From CAVPJW01 sp963705525 (GTDB taxonomy: Bacteria > Acidobacteriota > Vicinamibacteria > Vicinamibacterales > CAVPJW01), in NCBI GenBank assembly GCA_963705525.1, contig CAVPJW010000004.1:496001-560000 (forward strand): a stretch of DNA of 64,000 nt, given 5' to 3'. The notes under the pieces were generated by a model. The model was not told the DNA's origin. It worked only from the letters and a program-made list of their open reading frames with translations, and made no database searches. Positions 17,019 through 27,587 of the stretch are shown here, one piece after another (the first letter of the stretch is position 1; each line of letters starts with the position of its first letter). Both the position numbers and the translations under genes were made by a program.

Positions 17019-17864
17019 CTATTGTTCGAGGACATACTCGCGGCGCTCGACGAGCATGGCGGCCAGGGCAAGGGATACCGCCCAAATCGCGCACAGCCAC
17101 AGGATGGCAACGGGCGCGGACGGATAGTCGCGGAAAAACGACTGCAAGAGGCCCGTCAGGCCCTCCTGCGGCATCGCGTGGGGCACGAGAGCATGGAGAT
17201 AGTACGCGATGGTCACCTGTTTCAGATAGCCGGGGAACAGAATCACAGCCTGCTCCCAGCCAAACGCGAACACCAGTCCGGCGATGAGCGGCCGTTTGAG
17301 CCGGGCCCCGACGAGGGCGAACAAGGCGCCGTACACGGCCAGTCCGAGGCCCAGCAGCCCGAGGTCGGTCAGGAGCGCCGGAAAGGCCCGGCCGATGGAA
17401 CCTGTTCCCAACGATGCCACCAGGAAGAACACAAGCACGACGGATGGAAGGACCACCAGCACGGTGCAGGCGAGATAGGCGAGGTACTTCCCAACCAGCA
17501 CGGCGCCCCGGGGGACCGGTCTCGTGAAGAGGTACGTGATGGTCTTGTCCTCCACCTCGTCGGCGATGAGGGCTGTGCCATAGAAGACACCGAGAATGGG
17601 GACGATGAATTTCAGGTAGAGAAACCAGATCATGATGCCGAAGATCGCATCGCCCCCGACCCGGACGCCGTTGACGCGGAGTGAAGGCACACCGAACGTC
17701 TCGAGCGCGCGGAACACCAGCGCAATGGCGACGGGCGCGCCGACCACAAGCGCCATGAAGATGGTGCGCCGTGACCAGAGCATCTCGCCAACGCAGAGGT
17801 CGAAGACCCGCATCGCCGAGGTCAGGAAACTCGAGGCGGGGGGACGTCGCGACGGCTCACTCAC
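17019..17864 (-). CDS. ABC-2 type transporter permease
   Basis: 281 residues with about six hydrophobic spans (for example IFMALVVGAPVAIALVF, YLACTVLVVLPSVVLVFFLV, VAILWLCAIWAVSLALAAML). The loop ALIADEVEDKTITYLFTRPVPRGAVLVGKY is typical of ABC-2 permeases that export small molecules or act in membrane remodelling. Its ATG overlaps the stop of the ATPase gene by 4 bp (ATGA), so it pairs with that ATPase. It is the last gene of the exporter block. Confidence 0.88.
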   Translation of the reverse strand: MSEPSRRPPASSFLTSAMRVFDLCVGEMLWSRRTIFMALVVGAPVAIALVFRALETFGVPSLRVNGVRVGGDAIFGIMIWFLYLKFIVPILGVFYGTALIADEVEDKTITYLFTRPVPRGAVLVGKYLAYLACTVLVVLPSVVLVFFLVASLGTGSIGRAFPALLTDLGLLGLGLAVYGALFALVGARLKRPLIAGLVFAFGWEQAVILFPGYLKQVTIAYYLHALVPHAMPQEGLTGLLQSFFRDYPSAPVAILWLCAIWAVSLALAAMLVERREYVLEQ

Positions 17865-18799
17865 TGTTTCACCAGATACTTGAAGACCGCCTGGAGGTTG
17901 TCGTCCGGCGATGTGACCTCGTGCACCACTCCCAGTTCTCCGCTGGCGGCCAGCCGCGTGAGTCTCGCGTAGAAGAGATCCGGCCGCCCCGTCTCGACGG
18001 TCACGGCTCCGTCTTCGAAGCGAAGACTGATGAGATCCTCGTCTTCGACAAACCGGCGCGCGAGGGCCCGCGGATCGTCGGCCCTGACGTGCACCGAGTG
18101 CGGATGCTCGTCGATCAGATCGCGAATCTGGTGCACGTTCCCCTCGGCGAGAATCCGGCCGTTGTTGATGAGCAGAATATTCGAGGTCATCGCCTCGATT
18201 TCGTGGAGGATGTGGCTCGAGACGATGATGCTCTTCCCCGCTCGCGCCCAGTCCTTGACCAGCCGGATCGTCTTTCGGCGCGCGATCGGGTCCATTCCTG
18301 ACAGCGGTTCATCGAGGATCAGGAGATCGGGGTTGTGGACGATCGCCTGGGCCAGTTTGATCCGCTGACGCATGCCCTTGCTGTACGCGCCGATTCGCTT
18401 GTTGGCCGCGTCGACGAGGTCCACGATCTCGATGGCTCGCTTCGCGGCGGCCAGGGCCGCCTCGTCGCTCAACCCGTTCAGCCGGACGAGCGACCGCACC
18501 CACTCGAGGCCGGTCATTCGGTCGTAGAAGGCGTCCTGCTCCGGGCAGAACCCGATCCGCACGAACAGCCGTTGATTGCCCCACACCGGCTCGCCCAGGA
18601 CCTGGAGAGTGCCCTTGCTCGGCGAGAGCTGGCCCGTGATGAGCTTCATGAACGTCGACTTGCCTGCGCCGTTCGGGCCGAGCAGGCCCGTGATGCCCGC
18701 AGGAATCTTGACGCTGACGTCGTTGATGCCGATGACCTGGCCGTACCACTTGGACACATGATCGGCGACAACGACTGGCGCCACGATCGCCTCGCTCAT
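17861..18799 (-). CDS. ABC transporter ATP-binding protein
   Basis: 312 residues. Walker A is GPNGAGKST (41-49), the signature is YSKGMRQRIKLAQ, Walker B is LLILDEPLSGMDP and the switch His lies in SSHILHE. The C-terminal ~80 residues form the regulatory extension usual in ABC-2 exporter ATPases. The start at 18799 is preferred over an upstream in-frame ATG at 18964, which would lie deep inside the preceding permease gene; 18799 gives a 4-bp ATGA overlap. It powers the permease at 17019-17864. Confidence 0.93.
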   Translation of the reverse strand: MSEAIVAPVVVADHVSKWYGQVIGINDVSVKIPAGITGLLGPNGAGKSTFMKLITGQLSPSKGTLQVLGEPVWGNQRLFVRIGFCPEQDAFYDRMTGLEWVRSLVRLNGLSDEAALAAAKRAIEIVDLVDAANKRIGAYSKGMRQRIKLAQAIVHNPDLLILDEPLSGMDPIARRKTIRLVKDWARAGKSIIVSSHILHEIEAMTSNILLINNGRILAEGNVHQIRDLIDEHPHSVHVRADDPRALARRFVEDEDLISLRFEDGAVTVETGRPDLFYARLTRLAASGELGVVHEVTSPDDNLQAVFKYLVKQ

Positions 18800-19635
18800 G
18801 TGACGACCTCGATCCCGCGAACGCGCCGCTCCAGAATCAGACACGACAACGCGATCAAGATTCCCAGGATGCCAAGCGACAGCACGAGCGGAGTCTCGTA
18901 TCTGAGCGGCAGGCGGAAGATGGCATCGCCGACCTGCGACAGGTTGGCGGTCACCGAAATCCACGATGCGAACGTCCGCCCCGTGACCGCATAGACGACA
19001 CCGTAGATCGCCTGGGTGAAGAACATCAGGCCCGTGTACATGATGCCCACGAACCGGCTGCTGCGGGACATCGACGAGAGAGCCAGCATCGTAAACGACG
19101 CCAGCAGCACCGTAATCAGCGAATAGACGGTGATGGCGGGCACGAGAAACAGATTCGCGCGAATGAAGCCGAAGTTCCCGCCGAGCGTCGCCTGCACGAT
19201 GAGGAGCAGGATGGCGGGCACCCAGGTCACGATGATCAGAAAAAGCGCCAGCACACCTACCTTGCCCGCGATGTATTCGAGCCGCGTCAATGGCTTCGAG
19301 AGGTAGATCTGCAATGCGTTGGCGCGCCGATCGTTGGCGATCAACCCGGCGCCCACATAGATCGTCACGACGAAGATGAAAAAGCCCTGCTGTTCGAGGA
19401 ATTCACGAAAGGTCGCCGGCGTAATCGCCAGAAACGACGCGTTGGAGAAATTCACCGCCAGGTAGGCCTGCACGGATCGCACGACGAACGGCGTCCACGA
19501 GAACAGCAGCAGGAACAGGAACGACCGCTTCCTGATCATGTTGCGGACACCGTGGCCGGCAATCACCAGCCAGGCGCGGCCGAGCACGTCCCGTGTGCCG
19601 CGGTATCGGCGATAACCCTGGTCGTGGATAGGCAT
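18796..19635 (-). CDS. ABC-2 type transporter permease
   Basis: 279 residues with six predicted membrane spans (SFLFLLLFSWTPFVV, GFFIFVVTIYVGAGLIA, VGVLALFLIIVTWVPAILLLIV, ILGILIALSCLIL and others). ANDRRANALQIYLSKPLTRLEYIAGK is the cytoplasmic coupling loop of the family. It lies 29 bp after its partner ATPase at 19665-20642 and overlaps the next ATPase by 4 bp. It shares little obvious sequence with the permease at 17019, so the two exporters are not a simple recent duplication. Confidence 0.87.
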   Translation of the reverse strand: MPIHDQGYRRYRGTRDVLGRAWLVIAGHGVRNMIRKRSFLFLLLFSWTPFVVRSVQAYLAVNFSNASFLAITPATFREFLEQQGFFIFVVTIYVGAGLIANDRRANALQIYLSKPLTRLEYIAGKVGVLALFLIIVTWVPAILLLIVQATLGGNFGFIRANLFLVPAITVYSLITVLLASFTMLALSSMSRSSRFVGIMYTGLMFFTQAIYGVVYAVTGRTFASWISVTANLSQVGDAIFRLPLRYETPLVLSLGILGILIALSCLILERRVRGIEVVT

Positions 19636-19664
19636 CGTTCAGCGTTCGGCGGGCTCGACCACGA

Positions 19665-20642
19665 TCACTCTTCGCCGACGGCTCGTGCGAACACGTCCTC
19701 GAGCGTCGGGACGCTCGGACGGAGGTGCCTTACCTGCACGCCGTGTTCGGCTGCCAGGCGGAACAACAACTCCGGACCCTGAGCATCCGGCGTGAACACC
19801 CGCATGATGTCTTCATCCGTCTCCCGACACTCGAGCCCGGCTTCCCGCAGGTGGCGAACGAACTGCTCCTCGTCTCCCTTGATCCGCAGCTCGTACACGC
19901 GACCGCCCGGACCCTTCAGCTGGTCGATCGGTCCCTGCGCGGCAATCGACCCCTTGTCGAGCACGATCACGTGGTCGCAGGTGGCCTCCACATCGGGCAG
20001 GAGGTGAGACGAAAGAATCAGGCTGACGCCCTTGTTGCGCGCGAGATCGCGAATGAGATGCAGCATTTCCTCGCGGCCTTTCGGATCCATCCCATTGGTG
20101 GGCTCGTCGAGAAAGAGCAGGCCGGGATCGTGGACGAGGGCCTGCGCGAGCTTGATGCGCTGCTTCATCCCGGTTGAATACGTCTCCACGTTGCGATAGC
20201 GCGCCTCTCCGAGGCCGACGTAATAGAGCACCTCGTGCGCGCGCTGCATGGCATCGACTTCCGGCAGCCCCGAGAGCTGACCACAATATGCGACGAACGA
20301 CACGGCATTCACGCCCGGAATATGCGCATCGTTCTCGGGCATGTAGCCCAGCTGGGATCGAATCTCGAGCGGCGATCGCGCCACGTCCAGTCCGAGCACC
20401 TCCATGCGTCCTCGGTCCGGTTTGATGAATCCCAACAGAGCCTTGAGCATCGAGCTCTTCCCCGCTCCGTTGGGTCCGAGCAGTCCGACGGCGCCGCGTG
20501 CGAACGTGGCCGACACGTCGCGAAGCGCCCAGGTCTTGCCGAAAGTGACGCTGACGTCCTGCAAGCGGACCACCACATCGGGCTGCGGGCCATCAACAGC
20601 AGGCGGCGGAGTCCGGTCGAGAGGCGAAATCTGATCAGGCAT
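19665..20642 (-). CDS. ABC transporter ATP-binding protein
   Basis: 325 residues. Walker A is GPNGAGKSS (56-64), the signature is YSTGMKQRIKLAQ, Walker B is LLFLDEPTNGMDP and the switch His lies in LSSHLLPD. A proline-rich N-terminus precedes the nucleotide-binding domain. The C-terminal extension (LRIKGDEEQFVRHL) is a regulatory domain. It is first in the four-gene exporter block and 18 bp after the HD-protein gene, all in one direction. Confidence 0.93.
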   Translation of the reverse strand: MPDQISPLDRTPPPAVDGPQPDVVVRLQDVSVTFGKTWALRDVSATFARGAVGLLGPNGAGKSSMLKALLGFIKPDRGRMEVLGLDVARSPLEIRSQLGYMPENDAHIPGVNAVSFVAYCGQLSGLPEVDAMQRAHEVLYYVGLGEARYRNVETYSTGMKQRIKLAQALVHDPGLLFLDEPTNGMDPKGREEMLHLIRDLARNKGVSLILSSHLLPDVEATCDHVIVLDKGSIAAQGPIDQLKGPGGRVYELRIKGDEEQFVRHLREAGLECRETDEDIMRVFTPDAQGPELLFRLAAEHGVQVRHLRPSVPTLEDVFARAVGEE

Positions 20643-20660
20643 CCACTCTGGTATACGAAG

Positions 20661-21251
20661 TCATGACGACGGCTGTTCGGCGGCGAAAGTTCCCCTCAGG
20701 CCCAGCTCGTCGGCGCGCTCACGCATCGACGCGATCACGTTGGCGATGTGCTCCTCGAGCGGCAGCCCGAGCTCCTCGGCGCCCTTCCTCAAATCCTCCC
20801 GCTTCACGTTCCGGGCAAATGCCTTGTCCTTCATCCGCTTGATCACCGAGGACGGCTCCAGGTCGAGCACGCTCTTCGACGGGCGCACGAGCGAGGCGGC
20901 GGTAATGAAGCCGGCCATTTCATCGCACGCGAAAAGCGCGTGCTCGAGCAGCGACCCGCGAGGCGTGTTCGTATGATCGGCGTGGGACAGAATGGCGCGG
21001 ATCATGGCCTCCGGGAACCCGCGCTCGCGGAGAATCTCGGAGCCGCGAATGGGATGATCGACGAGGTCGGGGTACCGTTCGTAGTCGAAGTCGTGCAAAA
21101 GCGCGACAATGCCCCAGACCTCTTCGTCCTCGCCGTACTTTCTCGCGTATCCGCGCACCGCCGCCTCGACGGCGAGGGCGTGCTTTCTGAGGCTCTCGCC
21201 TTTGGTGAACTCCGTCAGCAAGGCCCACGCCGCGTCTCGATTGAGCTCCAT
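20661..21251 (-). CDS. HD-domain phosphohydrolase-like protein
   Basis: About 196 residues with the HD pattern: LRKHALAVEAAVRGYA, then LLHDFDYERYP (metal-binding His-Asp) and AILSHADHTN. The family hydrolyses phosphate esters, often nucleotides, with divalent metal ions; the substrate here is unknown. ATG 21251 is preferred (GAGGGG about 11 bases upstream); a GTG at 21263 is possible. The gene lies between gltS and the exporter block in one co-directional run. Confidence 0.83.
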   Translation of the reverse strand: MELNRDAAWALLTEFTKGESLRKHALAVEAAVRGYARKYGEDEEVWGIVALLHDFDYERYPDLVDHPIRGSEILRERGFPEAMIRAILSHADHTNTPRGSLLEHALFACDEMAGFITAASLVRPSKSVLDLEPSSVIKRMKDKAFARNVKREDLRKGAEELGLPLEEHIANVIASMRERADELGLRGTFAAEQPSS

Positions 21252-21275
21252 CCGGTGTTTCACCCCTCGACGGCT

Positions 21276-22511
21276 TTACCGCCAGAAATTCAGGAATCCC
21301 GTGATGATCAACGCGTTGGTGAAGTCGATGAAGAACGCGCCCACCATGGGCACGACCAGGAAGGCTCGCGGCGCCGGGCCGTATCGCTCCGCCAGCGCTT
21401 CCATGTTGGCCATCGAGTTCGCGGTCGTGCCGAGCATGAAGCCGCAGAACCCGCTCGCGATGACGGCGCCCTCGTAGTCGCGGCCGACGATCCGCGGAAT
21501 CAAGAACAGACAGGCCAGCGCAATCAACGCGACCTGGCCAATCAGGATAATCGTCAGGGGCAGCGCCAGGCCGACGAGCTCCCAGAGCCGCAGCGTCATC
21601 AGTGCGAGGACCAGAAAGAGCGATAACGAGACGCTGCCCAGGTCGTCGATCGTCCGTTGCGAAAGGCCAAACACGCGGGTGGCGTCATCCAGGTTCCGCA
21701 ACCCTGCCGCGACAAGCATAGCGCCGATGTAGGCAGGCAGCGTAAAGTTCAAGGCCGCAAAGCCCTTGCTGACCCACGATCCGAGCCACATGGCCACGAG
21801 AATGAGGACGAGACTCTTGAGCAGCGCGTACGTTTCGCGATCTTCCCCATGCGGCGCCGAGAGCGCAGGCTCAGGAAGGTGAGCCTCGATAACGTTGCCA
21901 GCGGTTGCCGGCAGATCGAGATGGGCGGGGCTTCGTCGCCGGGATCGCAGATGGTGCCGTTCGATCAGAAACGTCCCGATGGGACCCCCCATCAGACCTC
22001 CCGACACGATCCCAACCATCGCGGCCGCAACGGCCAGCGTCGCGGCGCCGGGCACACCGGCCCGCTCGAAGAGCGGTGCGAACGCCAGCCCGGTGGCGGG
22101 CCCCCCTGTCAGGGTCACGGATCCCGCCAGGACACCGAGCAGCGGATGCTGGCCAAGCGGCACCGCCAGGGCGATGCCCAGAAGGTTCTGGCCGACTGCC
22201 ATCACCGTCGATGCCAGAAAGAACACGATCACGAGCGGACCGCCCACCCGCAGCAAGCCGAAGCTCGCGCCGAAACCGATCGACGTGAAGAAGGCAATCA
22301 TCATCGGCACCTGGAGCGTGGTGTCGAACCGAAACAGTTCGACGTGCCATTGCCTCGCCGCGGTGGTAGCCGAGGCCACCAGCAGGCCGCCGATCACCGG
22401 CGCCGGAATGTTGTACCGTGAGAGCGGCGGAGCGGCGCGTTTGATGCCGTAGCCGATGAACAGAACGATGCCCGCGAAGGCAATGGTATTGACGAGATCC
22501 AGGACCAGCAA
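21276..22511 (-). CDS. gltS: Sodium/glutamate symporter
   Basis: This 411-residue, very hydrophobic protein has about 10-12 membrane spans and the GltS-type signature stretches FTSIGFGASFGLLRVGGP, GSVTLTGGPATGLAF and SGFCGFMLGTTANSMANM; the repeated glycine/serine re-entrant loops are a hallmark of this family. It imports glutamate with Na+ at the inner membrane. The start is a TTG at 22511 with GGAGGA just upstream. It heads the minus-strand run into the HD and exporter genes and diverges from the amino-acid permease at 22593 across 81 bp. Confidence 0.9.
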   Translation of the reverse strand: MLVLDLVNTIAFAGIVLFIGYGIKRAAPPLSRYNIPAPVIGGLLVASATTAARQWHVELFRFDTTLQVPMMIAFFTSIGFGASFGLLRVGGPLVIVFFLASTVMAVGQNLLGIALAVPLGQHPLLGVLAGSVTLTGGPATGLAFAPLFERAGVPGAATLAVAAAMVGIVSGGLMGGPIGTFLIERHHLRSRRRSPAHLDLPATAGNVIEAHLPEPALSAPHGEDRETYALLKSLVLILVAMWLGSWVSKGFAALNFTLPAYIGAMLVAAGLRNLDDATRVFGLSQRTIDDLGSVSLSLFLVLALMTLRLWELVGLALPLTIILIGQVALIALACLFLIPRIVGRDYEGAVIASGFCGFMLGTTANSMANMEALAERYGPAPRAFLVVPMVGAFFIDFTNALIITGFLNFWR

Positions 22512-22592
22512 CGATCCTCCATGGCGCCGAGCACCGCATCAACAGATGCTCCCGTCGAACGACGGGTCCGATGCTAATTCAAGGAGATGTGA

Positions 22593-24089
22593 ATGACCAG
22601 CCCCTCAGCGAAGGCCGCCACCAAGGACGCATCCGGTCTCGACACGGAGTTCTCCCGAGGTCTCGGCCTGTACGACTCCACGATGGTCGTCGCGGGCGCA
22701 ATGATCGGGTCGGGCATCTTCATCGTGTCGTCGGAGATGGCCCGCCAGATCGGCAGCCCTGGATGGTTGCTCGGCGCCTGGATCGTCACGGGGCTCCTGA
22801 CCGTCACCGCGGCGCTCTCGTACGGAGAGCTCGCCGCGATGATGCCGAGGGCCGGCGGACAATACGTCTACCTGCGCGAGGCGTTCTCGCCGCTCTGGGG
22901 ATTTCTGTACGGATGGACGCTCTTCCTGGTGATTCAGACGGGAACGATCGCCGCGGTGTCGGTCGGCTTTGCCCGCTACTTCGGCGCGCTGGTCCCATCG
23001 ATCAGCGAGGGCCAGTACATCATCGCCCCCATTCACGTCTCGAGCGGGTATGCCGTGTCGTTGTCGACGGCGCAGCTCCTCGCCATCCTGATGATTTCGC
23101 TGCTCACGTGGACCAACACTCGCGGTCTCGAGTATGGACGGGTCATCCAGAATGTCTTCACGACGACCAAAATCGGCGCGCTCCTGGGACTCGTCGTCGT
23201 GGGAGTTTTCCTCGGCTGGAACCGCGGCGCCGTGAGCGCCAACTTCGGCGACCTCTGGTCGGCCCGCGGCTACAGCGACATCGTTCCCGGCCTGACTGCG
23301 ACCACCGCTTTCGGACTCTTCGTGGCGATCTGCGTCTCCCAAACCGGATCGCTCTTCTCGGCCGACGCGTGGAACAACATCACGTTTACAGCAGGCGAGG
23401 TCAAGGACCCGCGCCGCAACGTTCCGCTCTCGCTCGCGCTGGGCACGTTCATCGTGATCGGACTCTATATCCTGGCCAATGTGGCGTACCTCGTAACCCT
23501 CCCACTCGCAGCGATTCAGAATGCGCCGTCCGATCGCGTCGCCACGGCCACGCTGGAAGCCATCTTTCCCGGAGCCGGCACGACCATCATGGCCGTTGCC
23601 ATCATGATCTCGGCCTTCGGCTGTTGCAACGGCCTGATCCTCGCGGGCGCCCGGGCGTACTACGCGATGAGCCGGGACGGCCTGTTCTTTCGATCTGCGG
23701 GTGTGCTGAACAGCAAGCGCGTGCCAGCGTGGGGACTGACGATTCAGGGATGCTGGGCGGCGGTCCTCGTCCTGGCTAGGACCTACAACCCTGCCACGGG
23801 CAGCTATGGGAACCTGTACAACAATCTCCTCGACTACATCGTCTCCGCCGCGCTCATCTTCTACATCCTGACCATCGCGAGCATCTTCCGGCTGCGACGG
23901 ACCGAACCCAACGCGGAACGTCCATACCGGGCGTTCGGCTATCCGTTCGTGCCGGCGCTGTACATTGTTGGCGCGGCCGTGCTGCTGATTGTGTTGTTCG
24001 CGTACCGCCCGGCGACAACGCTGCCCGGACTCGGCATCGTGCTTCTCGGGCTGCCGGTGTATTTCCAGTGGCGGAAGGATGCGAACTGA
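22593..24089 (+). CDS. APC-family amino-acid permease
   Basis: This 498-residue, 12-span transporter has the APC opening GLYDSTMVVAGAMIGSGIF, whose GSGIF motif binds the substrate backbone, followed by ALSYGELAAMMPRAGGQYVY. It resembles LAT/serine-threonine exchange-type carriers; the transported amino acid cannot be read from sequence. ATG 22593 follows AAGGAG. It is divergent from gltS, giving two amino-acid carriers back to back that may share regulation. Confidence 0.92.
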   Translation: MTSPSAKAATKDASGLDTEFSRGLGLYDSTMVVAGAMIGSGIFIVSSEMARQIGSPGWLLGAWIVTGLLTVTAALSYGELAAMMPRAGGQYVYLREAFSPLWGFLYGWTLFLVIQTGTIAAVSVGFARYFGALVPSISEGQYIIAPIHVSSGYAVSLSTAQLLAILMISLLTWTNTRGLEYGRVIQNVFTTTKIGALLGLVVVGVFLGWNRGAVSANFGDLWSARGYSDIVPGLTATTAFGLFVAICVSQTGSLFSADAWNNITFTAGEVKDPRRNVPLSLALGTFIVIGLYILANVAYLVTLPLAAIQNAPSDRVATATLEAIFPGAGTTIMAVAIMISAFGCCNGLILAGARAYYAMSRDGLFFRSAGVLNSKRVPAWGLTIQGCWAAVLVLARTYNPATGSYGNLYNNLLDYIVSAALIFYILTIASIFRLRRTEPNAERPYRAFGYPFVPALYIVGAAVLLIVLFAYRPATTLPGLGIVLLGLPVYFQWRKDAN

Positions 24090-24101
24090 AGGGGCGAGCG
24101 T

Positions 24102-24995
24102 TTACGCGCGCGGCGAGGACGATGGCCACGCATAGTTTCCGGCCATCTGTACGGCGCGCTCGATGATCGCCCGCGCCTTCGGGGTGAGGCGATACTCATC
24201 GAGCGAAGCGGGGTCGGCGTAGACCGCCGCGTCGGCATCTGAGGCGTGCTGGAGGCTCCCGCCTATCGGTCTGCACAGATAATCGATCAAAACGAAGTGA
24301 TACCGGACGCGGCGGTCCTCGTCGAGCAGGATCCGATCGAAGACATCGATGACCGGTCCGACCTCGACGACGAGCCCGGTCTCTTCGAGCATCTCGCGAG
24401 CCAGGCCGGCCTCGAGAGTCTCGCCGACTTCGAGCGTACCACCGGGAAGGCTCCATTGCCCCGCCAGCGGTTCGAATCGGCGGCGGACGAGGACGATTCG
24501 TCCCTGGTGTTCGATGACGGCGCCGACACCGACCACGGGGCGTGATGGATAACTGCGAGAGCGACGCGGTGGCTCCGATCCATCGCGCTCGCCGTCTGAA
24601 TCGGGCGGCGCCACAACTGGATACGACACGCCTCGCTGCCGTGCGATGCGCCCGTGCTCGATCAGAAAATGATCGTAGCCGGCGCTGTGCCTGATTTCTC
24701 CCGTCTCACACCCCTGCTCGCGGGCAATCCATTCGGCGTGCATCCAGCCATCTTCGACGAACGCCATGGTGCGCACAGTACGCCGACCCCGATCGGGCAA
24801 CGCGCCTGCAGTCTCGCCGAACACTCGCGCCAGCCAGGTTCCCTGTCCGACGACTCCCGCCCACTCGGCTCCGCTCTGCTCGTTGACACAGTCCTCGCTG
24901 TAGAGCGCCAACAGTGCGGCAACGTCACCACGATTGAATGCGGCGAACCACGCGCGCACGATCTCGAAGCGTTGAACGTCGGCTAGGTCCGCCAC
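24102..24995 (-). CDS. SnoaL/NTF2-like domain fused to a NUDIX hydrolase
   Basis: About 297 residues. The first ~125 look like a cystatin-like SnoaL/NTF2 fold (RFEIVRAWFAAFNRGDVAALLALYSEDC, WMHAEWIAREQG). The C-terminal ~150 are NUDIX: GGTLEVGETLEAGLAREML followed by EETG matches Gx5Ex7REUxEExGU, the Mg2+/pyrophosphate site. NUDIX enzymes hydrolyse nucleoside diphosphates linked to another group, which fits the preceding salvage genes. The start is taken as GTG 24995, next to the stop of yjbQ; the longer in-frame extension to 25235 lies inside yjbQ and looks non-coding. Confidence 0.8.
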   Translation of the reverse strand: MADLADVQRFEIVRAWFAAFNRGDVAALLALYSEDCVNEQSGAEWAGVVGQGTWLARVFGETAGALPDRGRRTVRTMAFVEDGWMHAEWIAREQGCETGEIRHSAGYDHFLIEHGRIARQRGVSYPVVAPPDSDGERDGSEPPRRSRSYPSRPVVGVGAVIEHQGRIVLVRRRFEPLAGQWSLPGGTLEVGETLEAGLAREMLEETGLVVEVGPVIDVFDRILLDEDRRVRYHFVLIDYLCRPIGGSLQHASDADAAVYADPASLDEYRLTPKARAIIERAVQMAGNYAWPSSSPRA

Positions 24996-24996
24996 G

Positions 24997-25413
24997 TCAC
25001 TTGGCCCCAAGCACCTTGACGATGACACGTTTCCGGCGGCGACCGTCGAACTCCGCGTAGAAGATCTGCTCCCACGGCCCGAGATCGAGCGCGCCGGCGG
25101 TGATAGGCACGACGACCTGATGACCGACGATCGTTCGTTTGAGGTGCGCGTCGGCATTGTCTTCGCCTGTTTGATGGTGCTGGTACGGCAAACCCGCGGG
25201 CGCCAGCTTCTCGAGCCACGCTTCGATATCGGCAATCAGCCCGCTCTCCCAGTCGTTGACATAAACGCCGGCGGTAATGTGCATCGCCGAGACGAGCGCG
25301 ATGCCTTCCCTGACGCCGCTCGCAGCGACAATGGCGCTCACCTCGTCCGTGATCCGGATGATTTCCCGGACCTTCTTCGTGTTGAACCAGAGATAGTCAG
25401 TGTGAACGATCAC
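24997..25413 (-). CDS. YjbQ/UPF0047-family protein
   Basis: This 138-residue protein matches the small YjbQ family. Conserved parts are ALVSAMHITAGVYVND, HHQTGEDNADAHLKR and GHQVVVPITAGALDLG, with the His/Asp/Glu cluster of its putative metal site. Members have been reported to have thiamine-phosphate synthase side activity in E. coli, but the physiological role is unsettled. It lies 26 bp after tsaD, and its stop abuts the start of the NUDIX fusion, which suggests translational coupling. Confidence 0.9.
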   Translation of the reverse strand: MIVHTDYLWFNTKKVREIIRITDEVSAIVAASGVREGIALVSAMHITAGVYVNDWESGLIADIEAWLEKLAPAGLPYQHHQTGEDNADAHLKRTIVGHQVVVPITAGALDLGPWEQIFYAEFDGRRRKRVIVKVLGAK

Positions 25414-25439
25414 AGCACACCTCTGGGACGGCGCCGCGC

Positions 25440-26485
25440 CTAAAGCGCGAGACTCGCGGACGCGTTCAGCGTCAGGCTCGACGTCTTGCCCTGTCTCAAA
25501 CGGCGAAGGCCCGTGGCGGCAATCATCGCTGCGTTGTCGGTCGCCAGGGGCAGGCTGGGTATGTAGACGGGCAGACCCGTAGCCCGGCCTCGCGCCAGCG
25601 CATCGGCTCGCAGGCGGCTGTTTGCCGACACGCCGCCGGCAATCCCCACGGATCGGGCGCCGGTCCGCCTGGCCGCGTCGAAGACGCGATCCAGGAGGCC
25701 CTCGACGACGACACGCTGGAAGCTGGCGGCGACGTCCGCAGCATTCACAAGGCCTGGGGACGCGCGCACGTAGTGGACGACTGCCGTCTTGAGGCCGCTG
25801 AAACTGAAGTCCAGGTCGCCCTTCACATCGGGCCGGTTGCGGTCGGCGTGCGTCATGCGCGGCTGCGTGAGTCGCACGGCTCGATCGTTCCCCTGCGTCG
25901 CCAGCCGATCGATGACCGGACCTCCGGGGTATCCGAGGTTCAGCAGCTTGGCCACCTTGTCAAAGGCCTCACCCGCCGCGTCGTCACGCGTTCGACCGAG
26001 GAGCGTGTAGACGCCAGGAGACGGCACCTCGTAGAGACTCGTGTGCCCTCCAGACACCACCAGAACAATCGCCGGCAGCTCCAGCGTGCCGTGCTCGAGG
26101 AACAGCGATTCAATGTGCCCCGCCAGATGATGGACACCGATGAGCGGCACATTCAGGGACATCGCGACGGACTTGGCGAAGGCAATTCCGACGAGGAGGG
26201 AGCCCACGAGCCCGGGGCCCTCCGTCACGGCCACAGCGCCCAGATCGCGCCATCCCGTCGCGGCCTCCTTCAGGGCCTCCTCCACGACTGCGCAGATGTC
26301 ACGGATGTGCTGACGCGACGCCAGTTCGGGCACGACGCCGCCCCAATCCCGATGAATCGCGGCCTGCGACTGCACCACGTTCGATCTGATCGACCAAGGC
26401 CGCGTGTCCAAGGAGGTCTCTTCGACGACCGCGGCTGCGGTCTCGTCGCACGAGGTTTCGATCCCGAGGATTCGCACGGCGTGGC

Positions 26486-26489
<4 letters not shown>
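25440..26489 (-). CDS. tsaD: tRNA N6-adenosine threonylcarbamoyltransferase TsaD
   Basis: TsaD transfers threonylcarbamoyl from TC-AMP to A37 of ANN-decoding tRNAs (t6A), with TsaB and TsaE partners not in this window. The 349 residues have the usual length. The ASKHA-fold start is GIETSCDETAAAVV, GPGLVGSLLVG is a phosphate loop, the metal-binding HxxxH lies in GVHHLAGHIE (His121 and His125), and VVSGGHTSLYE and GGVSANSRLR are conserved. The gene overlaps mtnA by 4 bp, so the two are probably translated together. Confidence 0.97.
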
Positions 26490-27556
<1,067 letters not shown>

Positions 27557-27587
27557 GAAGAAAATGATACTGCAGCGGTGACGTTTC

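Noticed and set aside
24996..25235. N-terminal extension of the NUDIX fusion
   Set aside because: The extra residues are Arg/Ser-rich low complexity and lie inside yjbQ in another frame; GTG 24995 is a better start.
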